The translations under genes and the position numbers were made by a program. A stretch of 64,000 nucleotides of DNA from Oerskovia jenensis (lineage in GTDB: Bacteria > Actinomycetota > Actinomycetes > Actinomycetales > Cellulomonadaceae): contig NZ_JAFBBO010000001.1 of assembly GCF_016907235.1 (NCBI RefSeq), positions 1,426,001-1,490,000 on the forward strand, read 5' to 3'. Below, piece after piece: positions 15,447 through 24,720 of this stretch. The stretch's first letter is position 1. Every line of letters starts with the position of its first letter. Below the pieces are notes generated by a model, which was given only the letters and a program-made list of their open reading frames with translations, did no database searches and was not told where the DNA came from.

Positions 15447-15715
15447 ATCGGCTCCGGCGACCACCCAGAACCCCAGTGATCAGGCCGATTTCGCCACCCT
15501 GGCCACCGCACGGCCACCCCCGTGCCGCGAGGCCGACCGAGGCGCCCGACGTGACCGACATGTCCTGACCTCGACGCACGTCACACTCGCCCGGCGGCAT
15601 CCACCTCGGCAGCTCGCCTCGACGCACGCCCCGAAGGACGGCCACACGTCGCACCCCGACGCCGCACGCGGACGGTGGCCGCCGGCCGGAGGACCGTGGC
15701 GAGCTCCGCCGTCGG

Positions 15716-15780
15716 GCGCGGTGGCACGTGGGCCGACGGCGCAGGGGCCGACGGTGCGTGCGCGCGGTGGCACGTGGGCC
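15716..15780. repeat. 19-bp direct repeat in a gene-free stretch (15447-15861)
   Basis: GCGCGGTGGCACGTGGGCC occurs at 15716-15734 and 15762-15780, 46 bp apart, and a CGACGGTGCGTG segment also occurs twice nearby. The roughly 415-bp interval between the tRNA-Thr promoter and tRNA-Tyr otherwise shows no convincing gene; its open frames are Arg/Gly-rich high-GC noise. I see no transposon ends. Confidence 0.6.
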
Positions 15781-15861
15781 CGACGGTGCGTGGCCAGGGC
15801 GACACCCTCCCGTCAACGCGAACGAGGCGCCACCCGGTGGGTGACGCCTCGTTCAGGTGCG

Positions 15862-15943
15862 TGGCAGGTGAGGGATTCGAACCCACGAAGGCTATGCCGT
15901 CTGATTTACAGTCAGATCCCTTTGGCCGCTCGGGCAACCTGCC
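15862..15943 (-). tRNA. tRNA-Tyr (GTA)
   Basis: 82 nt, class II, with acceptor GGCAGGT/ACCTGCC, anticodon arm TCTGA-CTGTAAA-TCAGA, a long variable arm and T-loop TTCGAAT. No CCA is encoded. It stands alone on the minus strand upstream of the repeat-bearing gap. Confidence 0.96.
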
Positions 15944-16093
15944 ATGTTGAGTTGTGCACTCTCACCGGACCGCCCGGACCGACCGTGCCGAGGCACAACC
16001 GAAGGACGCTTCCGAACTGCGGGAGCGTGGCAACAGTACAGCGAATCCGGCTCTGGAGGAAAATCGACCCCTCACGATCGCCCTGCACCCGCT

Positions 16094-16099
16094 TACAGT
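16094..16099 (+). promoter_or_regulatory. -10 element of a likely leaderless rarD promoter
   Basis: TACAGT is followed after 5 nt by GTG 16105; no Shine-Dalgarno is present. Confidence 0.45.
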
Positions 16100-16104
16100 G
16101 GACC

Positions 16105-17094
16105 GTGAGCCACACCCCCCAGCCTTCCGCGCACGACCTCTCGGCGACCACCGGCACCCCCAGCGGGACCGCCACCGGCAGCCCCGGCGGCGCCGCCCCG
16201 CTCGACCGACTGGGCCTGACGCTCGGCGCCGGTGCCTACGTGCTGTGGGGCGGGATGCCCCTCTTCTTCCCGCTCCTGCAGCCCGCCGGGCCCCTGGAGA
16301 TCATCGGCCACCGCGTGGTCTGGAGCCTCCTCTTCTGCCTGCTCCTGCTCCTGGTGATGCGCCAGTTCCCCGCCTACCGGGCCGCGTTCCGCTCGCGCCG
16401 GACCGTCGGGCTGCTCGCGATCGCCTCGGTGCTCGTCGCCACCAACTGGACCGTGTACGTCTACGGCGTCCTGTCGGGCCACGTCCTCGACGCCGCCCTC
16501 GGGTACTTCATCAACCCGCTCGTCACGGTGCTGCTCGCGGTGCTCGTGCTCAAGGAACGGCTCCGGCCCGCGCAGTGGGTCGCCCTGGGGATCGGGACGG
16601 CGGCCGTGGTCATCCTCACGATCGGCGTCGGGCAGCTCCCGTGGATCGCCCTGACCCTGGCGACGTCGTTCGGCCTGTACGGGCTCGTCAAGAACCGGGT
16701 CGGCCGCGACGTCGACGCCCTGCCCGGGCTCGCGGTCGAGACGACGCTCCTGTTCCCCGTGGCCCTCGGCTACCTCGTGTTCCTGGGGATCACGGGTACC
16801 GGGACGTTCGCGGCCGAGGGGACGGGGCACGCGCTCCTGCTCGCGTCGAGCGGCGTCGTCACGGCCCTGCCCCTGCTGATGTTCGGCTCGGCCGCCCGCC
16901 GCCTGCCCCTGAGCCTCGTGGGCATGCTGCAGTACCTGGCCCCCGTCCTGCAGTTCCTCGTCGGCCTGCTCGTGTTCCACGAGTCCATGCCGCCCGCGCG
17001 CTGGGCGGGCTTCTCGCTCGTGTGGCTCGCGCTGATCGTGCTCAGCGTCGACGGGCTGCGCGCGATGCGGGCGTCCCGGCTCGCGGCCCGCTGA
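16105..17094 (+). CDS. rarD: EamA-family permease, RarD-like
   Basis: 329 residues from GTG 16105. The open frame continues back to 15721, but through the tRNA-Tyr gene, so it is not coding there. After a Ser/Thr/Gly-rich N-terminus of about 35 residues come ten hydrophobic segments typical of the two-EamA-repeat drug/metabolite transporter fold, starting [26 protein letters not shown], which matches RarD proteins ([22 protein letters not shown]-like [26 protein letters not shown]). The transported compound is not established for the family; chloramphenicol sensitivity phenotypes gave RarD its name. It stands alone. Confidence 0.88.
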   Translation: MSHTPQPSAHDLSATTGTPSGTATGSPGGAAPLDRLGLTLGAGAYVLWGGMPLFFPLLQPAGPLEIIGHRVVWSLLFCLLLLLVMRQFPAYRAAFRSRRTVGLLAIASVLVATNWTVYVYGVLSGHVLDAALGYFINPLVTVLLAVLVLKERLRPAQWVALGIGTAAVVILTIGVGQLPWIALTLATSFGLYGLVKNRVGRDVDALPGLAVETTLLFPVALGYLVFLGITGTGTFAAEGTGHALLLASSGVVTALPLLMFGSAARRLPLSLVGMLQYLAPVLQFLVGLLVFHESMPPARWAGFSLVWLALIVLSVDGLRAMRASRLAAR

Positions 17095-17207
17095 CCGCCC
17101 CGACGGCGTCGTCGGGCTCGCCGGGCGGCCACCCGAGGCGACGCCCCGGCCACCCGCGCACTACCGTTGACCCCAGACCAGCCCACCTACCGTGTCAGGA
17201 GAGCACC

Positions 17208-17702
17208 GTGGCCGATTCATCGATGGACATCGTCAGCAAGGTCGACCGCCAGGAGGTCGACAACGCGCTCAACCAGGCGATCAAGGAGATCCAGACCCGC
17301 TACGACTTCAAGAACATCGGCGCGTCGATCGCCTGGAGCGGCGAGAAGATCGTCATGGTCGCGAACTCCGAGGAGCGGGTGCTCGCGATCCTCGACGTCT
17401 TCCAGACCAAGCTCATCAAGCGCGGCATCTCCCTCAAGGCGTTCGACACGGGCGAGAACGAGCCCAAGCTGTCGGGCAAGGAGTACCGCCTCGAGGGTGT
17501 GCTCAAGGAGGGCCTCGCGGGCGAGAACGCCAAGAAGGTCACCAAGATCATCCGCGAGGAAGGCCCCAAGGGCGTCAAGACCCAGATCACGGGTGACGAG
17601 GTCCGTGCGACGAGCAAGTCGCGCGACGACCTCCAGACCGTCCAGTCGCTGCTCAAGGGCGCGGACCTGGACTTCGCGGTGCAGTTCACGAACTACCGCT
17701 GA
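17208..17702 (+). CDS. yajQ: YajQ-family nucleotide-binding protein
   Basis: 164 residues, the usual family length. GTG 17208 is preceded by AGGAGA. Conserved sequence: [29 protein letters not shown] and FAVQFTNYR at the end. Family members have two ferredoxin-like domains and bind RNA or nucleotides; some bind cyclic-di-GMP and act with regulators in proteobacteria, but the actinobacterial role is undefined. It has its own hairpin terminator at 17712-17760. Family assignment is certain, role less so. Confidence 0.96.
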   Translation: MADSSMDIVSKVDRQEVDNALNQAIKEIQTRYDFKNIGASIAWSGEKIVMVANSEERVLAILDVFQTKLIKRGISLKAFDTGENEPKLSGKEYRLEGVLKEGLAGENAKKVTKIIREEGPKGVKTQITGDEVRATSKSRDDLQTVQSLLKGADLDFAVQFTNYR

Positions 17703-17711
17703 CCAGCTCCT

Positions 17712-17760
17712 GACGGGCGCGTCGCTGCTCGGGCTCCGGCCCGACGGCGGCGCGCCCGTC
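17712..17760 (+). terminator. Hairpin terminator after yajQ
   Basis: GACGGGCGCG (17712-17721) pairs with CGCGCCCGTC (17751-17760). The loop contains a second hairpin, CGGGC-TCCG-GCCCG (17730-17743). It starts 9 nt after the yajQ stop. Confidence 0.7.
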
Positions 17761-17821
17761 CGCGTATCGGGTCACGCCGTGTCAGCCCCTGACGTGCGGG
17801 CGTGCCGCTCCCCCGCGGACC

Positions 17822-17827
17822 TAGACT
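17822..17827 (+). promoter_or_regulatory. -10 element of a leaderless promoter
   Basis: TAGACT is followed by 6 nt and GTG 17834, with no Shine-Dalgarno. It is identical to the hexamer at 20466-20471. Confidence 0.6.
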
Positions 17828-17833
17828 CGCGGC

Positions 17834-18559
17834 GTGGACACTCACCGGCTCTCGTCGCCCGAGGCCCTCGCCTGGGCGGGCTGCGGGCCGTGGTCGCGCG
17901 GCGGTGACGCCGCCGCCGCGGGGGCCGGGTTCACGGGCGGGCCGACGCTGCGCCCCGAGGTGGACGCTGCGGGTGTCGAGGTCCTGCTCAGGCGCCGCGA
18001 GGCTCTCTGGGCGCGTCTCACGCCCCTCGCGTTCCTCGGTGTGTCGATGCCGATGCTGTTGATGCCGTCGTCGACGAACCCGCTGTCCTGGACCTGGCGG
18101 GTGGCCGCGGTGGTCGCGGCAGCCGTCGTCGTGCTTCTCGCGGGCTGGGTCCGCCGCACGCGGGAAGGCCGCGTGGCCGCCGCGCTGAGGGCGGGCGGGC
18201 CGACAGCCCTCCTGCTCGCCACGTGCGTCCCGGCTCGCGCCGGCTGGGGACTGGATCTCGCGGCCGCCGACGCGCCGGGCGTCGTCGTGGCCTCCGTCCG
18301 GAGCCCCGTCCTCGGCACGGTCCTGGCCCGCTTCGCCGACCAGGAGCTCTCCCGCACCCTCTCCTCCGACACCCTACGCAGAGCGCCGTGGCGCACGTGG
18401 GCCGCAGAACCCGTGCTCGTGGTGGGCGGCCGGTCCGCGTCCGCGGTCACAGCACTCCAGGGGACCGACGGCGGCCCCTGGATCCTGTCGAGGGCTCGTC
18501 GCCGACCCACGCGACGCGATCGTGTCGCGACCTCCGAGCGGCAAGGAGCCCTCGCATGA
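17834..18559 (+). CDS. Membrane protein of unknown function
   Basis: 241 residues from GTG 17834, fixed by TAGACT 6 nt upstream. Two hydrophobic segments at about 67-82 (LTPLAFLGVSMPMLLMP) and 88-106 are followed by a basic loop (WVRRTREGR) and a soluble C-terminal half, presumably cytoplasmic. No catalytic motif or known domain is recognised. The stop overlaps the ATG of the HAD phosphatase gene (ATGA), so they are cotranscribed and translationally coupled; no functional link is evident. Confidence 0.7.
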   Translation: MDTHRLSSPEALAWAGCGPWSRGGDAAAAGAGFTGGPTLRPEVDAAGVEVLLRRREALWARLTPLAFLGVSMPMLLMPSSTNPLSWTWRVAAVVAAAVVVLLAGWVRRTREGRVAAALRAGGPTALLLATCVPARAGWGLDLAAADAPGVVVASVRSPVLGTVLARFADQELSRTLSSDTLRRAPWRTWAAEPVLVVGGRSASAVTALQGTDGGPWILSRARRRPTRRDRVATSERQGALA

Positions 18560-19410
18560 CCGGACCGGTTCGTCCTCGGGTGGTCGCGACCGACCTCGAC
18601 GGGACCCTGCTGCGCTCGGACGGCACGGTCTCCGACCGCACCCGCCGTGTCCTGGCCGCTCTGGACGACGCCGGCACCCAGGTCGTGTTCGTCACGGCCC
18701 GACCGCCCCGCTGGCTGGCCGAGGTCGGGCGCCTGGTCGGAGGGCACGGCGTCATCATCTGCCTGGGCGGCGCGTGCGTGTACGACGTCGGCACGCGCCA
18801 AGTCGTCGAGTCCCGCGGTTTCGCACTGCCCGCCCTGCGGGACGTGGTCCGCGACCTGCGCGCCGCGGTGCCCGGTGTCGCGCTCGCCGTCGAGCAGGTC
18901 GACGGCCCGGTGTTCGACTCGACGTTCCGGCACGAGGAGGACATGCCGGACTCCTGGCGCGGGCCGGTCGAGCGCGCACTCGACTCCCCCGTCGCCAAGC
19001 TGCTCGCGCGCACCGACGCCCTGGGCCAGGACGAGTTCTTCGAGCAGGTGCTCGACGTCGTGGGCGACCGCGCCCTGCTCGCGTTCTCCGGGGCCGCGGG
19101 GCTCGCCGAGCTCCTCCCTCCCGACGTGACCAAGGCGGGCGCGCTGGCGGCCTGGTCCTCGTCCCACGACATCGGCGCCGACGAGGTCTGGGCGTTCGGC
19201 GACATGCCCAACGACCTGCCGATGCTCACCTGGGCGGGAACGTCGTACGCCGTAGCGAACGCCCACCCGGAGGTGCTCGCGGCCGCGACCCACGTCACGG
19301 CGTCGAACGACGAGGACGGCGTCGCGGTCGCCCTGGAGAGGCTGCTCGACGGGTCGTTCCCTCGCCGGGGCGCAGCCCCGTCGACGCCGACCGAGAGGCA
19401 AGGAAGGTGA
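18556..19410 (+). CDS. HAD-superfamily hydrolase, Cof/subfamily IIB
   Basis: 284 residues. ATG 18556 has AAGGAG upstream and overlaps the preceding stop. Motif I is VVATDLDGTLL with the nucleophile Asp, motif II is VVFVTARP, and motif IV is WAFGDMPNDLPML with the Mg-binding Asp pair. The cap domain between motifs II and III gives the Cof type. These enzymes dephosphorylate sugar phosphates or cofactors such as FMN; the substrate here is unknown. One odd point: the motif III Lys region (VTKAGALAAWSS) is present, so it should be active. It is coupled to the following lipoprotein hydrolase gene (TGATG). Confidence 0.92.
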   Translation: MTGPVRPRVVATDLDGTLLRSDGTVSDRTRRVLAALDDAGTQVVFVTARPPRWLAEVGRLVGGHGVIICLGGACVYDVGTRQVVESRGFALPALRDVVRDLRAAVPGVALAVEQVDGPVFDSTFRHEEDMPDSWRGPVERALDSPVAKLLARTDALGQDEFFEQVLDVVGDRALLAFSGAAGLAELLPPDVTKAGALAAWSSSHDIGADEVWAFGDMPNDLPMLTWAGTSYAVANAHPEVLAAATHVTASNDEDGVAVALERLLDGSFPRRGAAPSTPTERQGR

Positions 19411-20468
19411 TGCGCGTGCGACCGGTCGACGGTCCCCGTCGGGCACCCTCGACCGTGGGCGGCCGGAGGCGGGCACCGGTGCTCGCGGCCGCGCTCGCCC
19501 TCGCGCTCGCGACCGCCGGGTGCGCTGGCCCGACCGACCCGCGGGTACCCTCGTCGACCTCGTCCTCGCCGAGCGCCGCGCCCGACGACGCCGTGCTCAC
19601 CACGTTCTCCTACGGCCCGCGCCCCGCCCAGTCGGCCGACCTGATCCTGCCCGCCGCGCTCGCCGGACGCACCGAGGAACTGCGTACGCCGTCCGAGGTG
19701 ACGGGTGGCGAGGAGGCGGGCGAGACCGTCGACGTCGTCGTCCTGGTCCACGGCGGCGGCTGGGGCGCCGAGTACGACCGCTCGTCCGAGGCTGCGGTGG
19801 CCCGCGACCTCACCGACGACGGCGTCGTGGTGTGGAACCTCGACTACCGCGGCGTGGGCGCCGCCGACCCCGCCGACGAGGGCGGCTGGCCCCGCACGTT
19901 CGAGGACGTGGCAGCGGGCCTGGACCTGCTCCCCGAGGCCCTCGGGACCGCCGGGCTGACGCCGGGGCGCGTGGCCGTCGTCGGGCACTCCGCAGGCGGG
20001 ACCCTGGCGCTGTGGCTCGCGGCCCGGCACACCCTGCCCGACGGCGCCCCCGGCGCCTCGCCGCGGGTGCTGCCCGACCTCGTGGTCACGCAGGCGGGCG
20101 TGAACGACCTGCTGGGCGCCCGCTCCGCGAACGGGGCCCGCGGGCCGGTCGAGGCGCTCATGGGCGGTTCGACGACCGAGGTCACGGACGACCGGTACGA
20201 CCTGGCGAACCCCACGACACGACTCCCGCTCGGCGTCCCGACGCTCGTGACGACCGGCGACCTGGACGCCGTCGTCCTGCCCTCCGTCGCGGCCGACTAC
20301 GCCGAGGCGGCGCGGGCGGCCGGGGACGACGTGACGCTCGCGGTGATCCCCGGCGAGGACCACCTGTCGCCCCAGAACCCCCGCTCGGGCGCGTGGGCAG
20401 CGGTGCGCGACTGGCTGGCCGAGCGGGGTGTCGCCCCGTCGGCGGTCGGGGTCTCCCCCGCGCCCTAG
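19410..20468 (+). CDS. Alpha/beta-hydrolase lipoprotein (esterase-like)
   Basis: 352 residues from ATG 19410; GTG 19407 is an alternative. The signal peptide at about 22-37 ends TAGC, giving a probable lipidated Cys38, so it is extracytoplasmic and membrane-tethered. Catalytic features are the oxyanion motif VLVHGGGWG, nucleophile elbow VGHSAGG, an acid in TGDLDAVV, and His in PGEDHLSP. This resembles the HSL/acetyl-esterase or BD-FAE type of serine hydrolase. Substrate unknown. Its start overlaps the HAD stop by one base. The upstream open frame into the HAD gene is a shadow. Confidence 0.85.
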   Translation: MRVRPVDGPRRAPSTVGGRRRAPVLAAALALALATAGCAGPTDPRVPSSTSSSPSAAPDDAVLTTFSYGPRPAQSADLILPAALAGRTEELRTPSEVTGGEEAGETVDVVVLVHGGGWGAEYDRSSEAAVARDLTDDGVVVWNLDYRGVGAADPADEGGWPRTFEDVAAGLDLLPEALGTAGLTPGRVAVVGHSAGGTLALWLAARHTLPDGAPGASPRVLPDLVVTQAGVNDLLGARSANGARGPVEALMGGSTTEVTDDRYDLANPTTRLPLGVPTLVTTGDLDAVVLPSVAADYAEAARAAGDDVTLAVIPGEDHLSPQNPRSGAWAAVRDWLAERGVAPSAVGVSPAP

Positions 20469-20471
20469 ACT
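20466..20471 (+). promoter_or_regulatory. -10 element of a leaderless promoter overlapping the hydrolase stop codon
   Basis: TAGACT (20466-20471) includes the TAG stop of the preceding gene and lies 7 nt before GTG 20479. It implies that the next gene can be transcribed on its own. Confidence 0.55.
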
Positions 20472-20478
20472 CGCGCCC

Positions 20479-21762
20479 GTGATCCACGACACGCATGTCC
20501 TCTCCGGGGCGGAAGCCGCCCCTTGGGCACGCCGCCCACCGCGAACGCTGCTGCCGCTGCTCGTCGTCGCGGTCGTCCTGTACACCTTCACGGTCGCGGT
20601 GATGCTGGAGGCCGGAGACGGCTACGCCACCGGGCCGACGCTCGCCGACGTGGAGGGCCCCTGGGCAGCGGCGATCTCCTCAGCCCAGGGCGTCCTGCTC
20701 GCGTCGCTCGGGCTGGTCTGGGCCGCACCGCGCGTCACGACGTGGGCGGCCGCCGCTGCGCTCGCCGTGCTCGCGGGGGCGCCGGCGCCCGTCGTGCCGG
20801 CAGACGTCCGGACCGCGGCCGCCGTGCTCGCGGTGGCCGCGACCGGGTCGACCCTCATGGCCGTGCACCAGCGCGCCGGCGCCGCCGCCTGGGGCGTCGG
20901 GCGTGCGCGGGTGACGCCGGACACGACCCCCGACGCCCGCGCCCACCTGCAGCGGCTCCGTCCGGCACCGCTCGTCCTCGGGAGCCTGCTCGTGCTGGCC
21001 GGGGCGGTGGGGGTCGCGTTCGCCGTCCTGGACCAGCGCGCGGCGGACCAGTTCCGCGCGACCGCGGACATCGGCCTGGGCACGGTCGTCGGGCTCACCG
21101 ACGGCGCCTCGGTCGCGACCGTCGAGCTCGACGACGACACGCGCCTCGAGGTGCCTCTGCCCGTCACGACACCGTCCGTCGGCGACACGGTCGAGGTGCG
21201 GTTCGACCGCGACACCGGCAGGGCGGAGCGGGTCGACGACGTGTTCGACCCGACGGGTGCACTCATCCCTGGAGCCGGCGGCCTGCTCGCCGGAGCCGTG
21301 GTGCTCGCAGGGGTCGCCGGCCGTCGCCGCGACGTGCGCCGACTCGTCGAGCAGGGCGCACCGCCCCTGCGGCTCGTCGCGACCTGGTCCCCGGGGCACC
21401 GGGGCATCCTGCTCGCGACCGTGGACGACCTGCGCCCCATCGCGCTCGTCCCGCACCCCGTGCCGACCTGGCCTCTCCACACGGCCGAGTCGTGGGGAGA
21501 CGACCAGGACGAGGGTGCGGGCGGCGTCTCGTCCGACGACGACGCGCTGCTCGCCGAGGCTGCCCGGCCGGCGCTCCCGGACGAGGGCGGTCTCCGGTTC
21601 GGACTCCCCTGCACCGACTGGCGCACGACCCCGGTCACGGTCGTCGGGCTCGTGCAGGACGGGCGCCCTGCGGCCGTGGCCGGCCCGGACGGGCACTGGT
21701 ACGTCGGCGACCTCCCGGTCCGCGGTCCGGCCGGGATCGTCGACGTCCTGTCCCGCCGGTGA
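20479..21762 (+). CDS. Membrane protein with DUF3592-like beta domain
   Basis: 427 residues from GTG 20479, chosen because TAGACT lies 7 nt upstream; the open frame goes back 17 codons further. Hydrophobic segments lie at about 14-36, 55-72, 77-92, 97-125 and 157-180. They are followed by an extracytoplasmic-type beta segment (GLGTVVGLTDGASVATVELDDDTRLEV...VGDTVEVRFDRDTGRAERVD), a final TM at about 262-280, and a soluble C-terminal region. TM-flanked beta modules of this kind are called DUF3592; function unknown. The stop overlaps a possible 51-codon gene. Confidence 0.75.
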   Translation: MIHDTHVLSGAEAAPWARRPPRTLLPLLVVAVVLYTFTVAVMLEAGDGYATGPTLADVEGPWAAAISSAQGVLLASLGLVWAAPRVTTWAAAAALAVLAGAPAPVVPADVRTAAAVLAVAATGSTLMAVHQRAGAAAWGVGRARVTPDTTPDARAHLQRLRPAPLVLGSLLVLAGAVGVAFAVLDQRAADQFRATADIGLGTVVGLTDGASVATVELDDDTRLEVPLPVTTPSVGDTVEVRFDRDTGRAERVDDVFDPTGALIPGAGGLLAGAVVLAGVAGRRRDVRRLVEQGAPPLRLVATWSPGHRGILLATVDDLRPIALVPHPVPTWPLHTAESWGDDQDEGAGGVSSDDDALLAEAARPALPDEGGLRFGLPCTDWRTTPVTVVGLVQDGRPAAVAGPDGHWYVGDLPVRGPAGIVDVLSRR

Positions 21763-21914
21763 CGACCGTGGACGCCCGCCCGCCCGTCGGTGTCGGTGCA
21801 CCCGCAGGCCGCATCACGCGCCGTCCTGCGTCCTCGCTCGTCGTCGGGCTGGCATGGGGAGCTGCGGTCGTCGCAGGCCGGCTGCTGGGCTCGCCGGGAC
21901 CGGGCACGAGGTAG
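21759..21914 (+). CDS. Possible small one-TM protein
   Basis: 51 residues from GTG 21759, overlapping the upstream stop in the GTGA manner seen throughout this window. It has a basic N-terminal half, then a hydrophobic stretch (SSLVVGLAWGAAVVAGRLLG) and a Gly/Pro tail, ending 10 nt before a strong terminator. The coupling and terminator position favour a real micro-protein; the shortness and high GC mean chance is not excluded. Confidence 0.4.
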   Translation: MTTVDARPPVGVGAPAGRITRRPASSLVVGLAWGAAVVAGRLLGSPGPGTR

Positions 21915-21923
21915 AGGTCACGC

Positions 21924-21957
21924 GTCGAGGGAGAGGGCTTCGGACCTCTCCCTCGAC
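21924..21957. terminator. Hairpin terminator between convergent operons
   Basis: GTCGAGGGAGAGG and its complement form a 13-bp perfect stem with loop GCTTCGGA. It ends the + strand run from 17834 and faces the htpX stop at 22017. Confidence 0.85.
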
Positions 21958-22016
21958 GACAAGGCTCTACGTGGGCGGCGGAGACCGTCGGGGCGGGAGA
22001 CTCGGGCGCCCGCGCC

Positions 22017-22892
22017 TCAGTAGCGCGTGATGCCACCCTGCTGGCCCGCCATGCGCTCGAGACGCTGGATACGGTCGGCCATGGGCGGGTGCGTCGCGAA
22101 CATCTTCGCGACCCCCGCCCCGCGGAACGGGTTGGCGATCATGAGGTGCGACACGTCGACCAGGTCCCGGTTCTGCGGCAGGGGCGCGCGCGCCGTCCCC
22201 TGCTCGAGCTTGCGCAGCGCCGAGGCGAGCGCGAGCGGGTCGCCCGTGAGCTTGGCGCCGTCCTCGTCGGCGTCGTACTCGCGGGTCCGGGAGATCGCGA
22301 GCTGGATCACCATCGCGGCCACGGGGGCGAGGAGCGACATGGCGATCGCCGCCAGCGGGTTGCCGCCCCGCTCCCGGTTGCCACCGAAGATCAGCAGGAA
22401 CTGAGCCAGCGACGTGATCACGCCGGCCATGGCGCTGGCCACGGACGAGGTGAGGATGTCGCGGTTGTACACGTGCATGAGCTCGTGGCCCAGGACGCCG
22501 CGCAGCTCGCGCTCGTCGAGCAGGACCAGGATGCCCTCGGTGCAGCAGACCGCCGCGTTCTTGGGGTTGCGGCCCGTCGCGAAGGCGTTGGGCGCCTGCG
22601 TGGGCGAGACGTACAGCTTGGGCATCGGCTGCCGCGCGGCGGTCGAGAGCTCGCGCACGATCCGGTACATCGCGGGCTGCTCGAGCTCGCTCACAGGCCG
22701 TGCGTGCATGGCCCGGATCGCGATCTTGTCGGAGTTCCAGTAGCCGTACGCCGTGGTCACGAGACCGATCGCGACGAAGATCCACAACGTGCTGGCCGAC
22801 CGTCCGAACACGGCCCACAGGCCCAGGATCACGACCCACATGATCCCGAAGAGCCCTGCGGTCTTCAGACCGTTGAAATGCTGATGACCCAC
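22017..22892 (-). CDS. htpX: Zinc metalloprotease HtpX
   Basis: 291 residues from GTG 22892, preceded by GGAAGGGG; the open frame to 22940 is not used. Two N-terminal TM segments (about 13-30 and 35-52) are followed by the M48 catalytic motif HELMH (His136, Glu137, His140) and third ligand Glu205 in REYDADEDG. Further TM segments lie at about 150-170 and 180-200. It is a membrane-embedded protease that degrades misfolded membrane proteins, with its active site on the cytoplasmic side. It is monocistronic, between hairpins. Confidence 0.96.
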   Translation of the reverse strand: MGHQHFNGLKTAGLFGIMWVVILGLWAVFGRSASTLWIFVAIGLVTTAYGYWNSDKIAIRAMHARPVSELEQPAMYRIVRELSTAARQPMPKLYVSPTQAPNAFATGRNPKNAAVCCTEGILVLLDERELRGVLGHELMHVYNRDILTSSVASAMAGVITSLAQFLLIFGGNRERGGNPLAAIAMSLLAPVAAMVIQLAISRTREYDADEDGAKLTGDPLALASALRKLEQGTARAPLPQNRDLVDVSHLMIANPFRGAGVAKMFATHPPMADRIQRLERMAGQQGGITRY

Positions 22893-23033
22893 GCTCAGCC
22901 CCTTCCGTCGAGCACAGGATGCCGTGGTGCGAGCATCCACCGGGAGAACGCTCGGCGCACGCGGGGGGTTCCCTCCGGCCTCGGAGCAGCGGTGGTGGGC
23001 CGCCCTGCTGCCTCGCAGGTCATCCGGGGACGA

Positions 23034-23070
23034 CGACGGCGCCCGGCCCGGGTGGGGCGGGGCGCCGTCG
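23034..23070 (-). terminator. Hairpin terminator after fprA
   Basis: CGACGGCGCC (23034-23043) pairs with GGCGCCGTCG (23061-23070), 16 nt downstream of the fprA stop on the minus strand. Confidence 0.7.
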
Positions 23071-23085
23071 CGGTGCGTGGCTGCC

Positions 23086-24516
23086 TCAGGCCTCGGTGGC
23101 TGCCTCGGTCTGGCGGCGGGCGATGCGGATCATGTCCTCGCGGGGCACGACCTTGACGCGCTCGCGCCCGTGCGGCTCCCCCAGGGTGCGCTCGTGGGCG
23201 TCCAGGACCTCCCAGTCGGCCCACTGGACCACGTCGACCCCGCGCTCGGTCAGGAACTCCAGGACGGCCTCGGGCGAACCGTGCGGCGCGACGCGACCGG
23301 CCTCGAGGTCACCCTCGACCGCCTCGGCGCCCTCGGACGCGGCGACGGCGCCGGTGACGTCCTCGACGAGGTGGCGCACGGTCTCGGACGCGTCGGACTT
23401 GGTGTGCCCGATCAGCCCGACCGGGCCACGCTTGATCCACCCCGTGGCATACACCCCCGGGATCTGCGCACCATCGATGTCGATGACCCGACCCTCACGG
23501 TTGGGAATCACACCCTTGAGATCGTCGAACGGGATCTCGGGCAACGGCGACCCGAAGTACCCCACCGCGCGGTAGACCGCCTGCACCGGCCACTCGACAA
23601 ACTCCCCCGTCCCGCTGACGGTCCCGTCCCCGTTCAACCGCGTCCGCTCCGTGCGCAACCCCTCGACCTTGCCATCCCCCAGCACCGCGACCGGCGCATG
23701 CAGGAAATGCAGGTGCAACCGCCGCGAAGCCGTGAACTCCGACGGGTCCTTCAACGTCCAGTCCGTCAACGTCTTGACGACCTGCTTCGTCTGGTTCGAG
23801 GAGTTGATCGCCGCCATCGACCCCTCGTCGAACTCGAAGTCCTCCGGATACACGATCACGTCCACGTCCGGCACGTGCCCCAGCTCGCGCAGCTCCAGCG
23901 GGGAGAACTTCGCCTGCGCCGGACCACGACGCGCGAACACGTGCACGTCCGTCACCGGCGACTCCTTCAACCCCTGGTACACGTTCTCCGGGATCTCCGT
24001 CGGCAACAGGTCATCGGCATGCTTGGCCAGCACCCGCGCCACGTCCAGCGCCACGTTCCCCGCCCCCAGCACCGCGACCTGCCGAGCCTCGAGCGGCCAC
24101 GTGCGCGGCACGTCCGGGTGACCGTCGTACCAGGACACGAAATCGGCCGCACCGAACGAACCCGGCAGATCGATCCCCTCGATCGCCAACGCCGCATCCC
24201 GGATCGAGCCCGTCGAGAAGATCACCGCGTCATAGAACTGCCGCAGATCATCCAGCTTCAGATCCACCCCGTACTCGACATTGGCGAGCAGGCGCACATC
24301 GCCCCGGGCAAGGACCTTGTGCAACGCCACGATGATCTGCTTGATGCGCGGGTGGTCCGGCGCCACCCCGTACCGGACCAACCCGAACGGCGCAGGAAGA
24401 CGCTCGAACAGGTCGATACTCACCTCGACGTCCGTCTTCGACAGAATGTCCGCCGCATAGATACCAGCAGGACCAGCGCCAACAATGGCGACACGCAACG
24501 GACGAGAGCTGCTCAC
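23086..24516 (-). CDS. fprA: Ferredoxin/adrenodoxin-type NADP+ reductase
   Basis: 476 residues starting at GTG 24516. The FAD-binding motif is [17 protein letters not shown] at the N-terminus; [16 protein letters not shown] is characteristic of FprA; the NADP-binding motif is [17 protein letters not shown]; and the C-terminal FAD contact is [23 protein letters not shown]. It transfers electrons between NADPH and ferredoxin for P450s, Fe-S assembly or other ferredoxin-dependent enzymes. The C-terminal extension of about 100 residues after the core is usual for the family. It is monocistronic with a good -10 (TACAAT) about 110 nt upstream. Confidence 0.95.
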   Translation of the reverse strand: MSSSRPLRVAIVGAGPAGIYAADILSKTDVEVSIDLFERLPAPFGLVRYGVAPDHPRIKQIIVALHKVLARGDVRLLANVEYGVDLKLDDLRQFYDAVIFSTGSIRDAALAIEGIDLPGSFGAADFVSWYDGHPDVPRTWPLEARQVAVLGAGNVALDVARVLAKHADDLLPTEIPENVYQGLKESPVTDVHVFARRGPAQAKFSPLELRELGHVPDVDVIVYPEDFEFDEGSMAAINSSNQTKQVVKTLTDWTLKDPSEFTASRRLHLHFLHAPVAVLGDGKVEGLRTERTRLNGDGTVSGTGEFVEWPVQAVYRAVGYFGSPLPEIPFDDLKGVIPNREGRVIDIDGAQIPGVYATGWIKRGPVGLIGHTKSDASETVRHLVEDVTGAVAASEGAEAVEGDLEAGRVAPHGSPEAVLEFLTERGVDVVQWADWEVLDAHERTLGEPHGRERVKVVPREDMIRIARRQTEAATEA

Positions 24517-24627
24517 AGGAAAGAACGCCTTCCGGTCGAGGAGGGGAGGTCGGCCCGCAGGAGGTGGGCGGACCGGTCACGCGGGCTGTCCGGGTGAGTC
24601 CGCGGCCGCCAACGGGAGAACCACTCG

Positions 24628-24633
24628 ATTGTA
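24628..24633 (-). promoter_or_regulatory. Candidate -10 of the fprA promoter
   Basis: TACAAT on the minus strand, about 110 nt before GTG 24516. The -35 is not convincing. It lies next to the short inverted repeat GTGAA-CC-TTCAC in a locally AT-richer patch. Confidence 0.4.
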
Positions 24634-24720
24634 CGACTGAGGTGAACCTTCACACTGACAGCCGGTCTCGCCTGATGGAATGCCGTCTCATGATCCGGCC
24701 GAATGTTACGGATCGGGCGG

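Noticed and set aside
15291-15479. 62-codon frame across tRNA-Thr
   Set aside because: It is an artefact of reading through a tRNA gene.
15196-15943. tRNA-associated integrative element
   Set aside because: No integrase, no duplicated tRNA 3' ends and no composition change.
18447-20591. 714-codon - strand frame opposite the HAD phosphatase and hydrolase genes
   Set aside because: No ribosome site or domain; the + strand frames have complete catalytic motifs.
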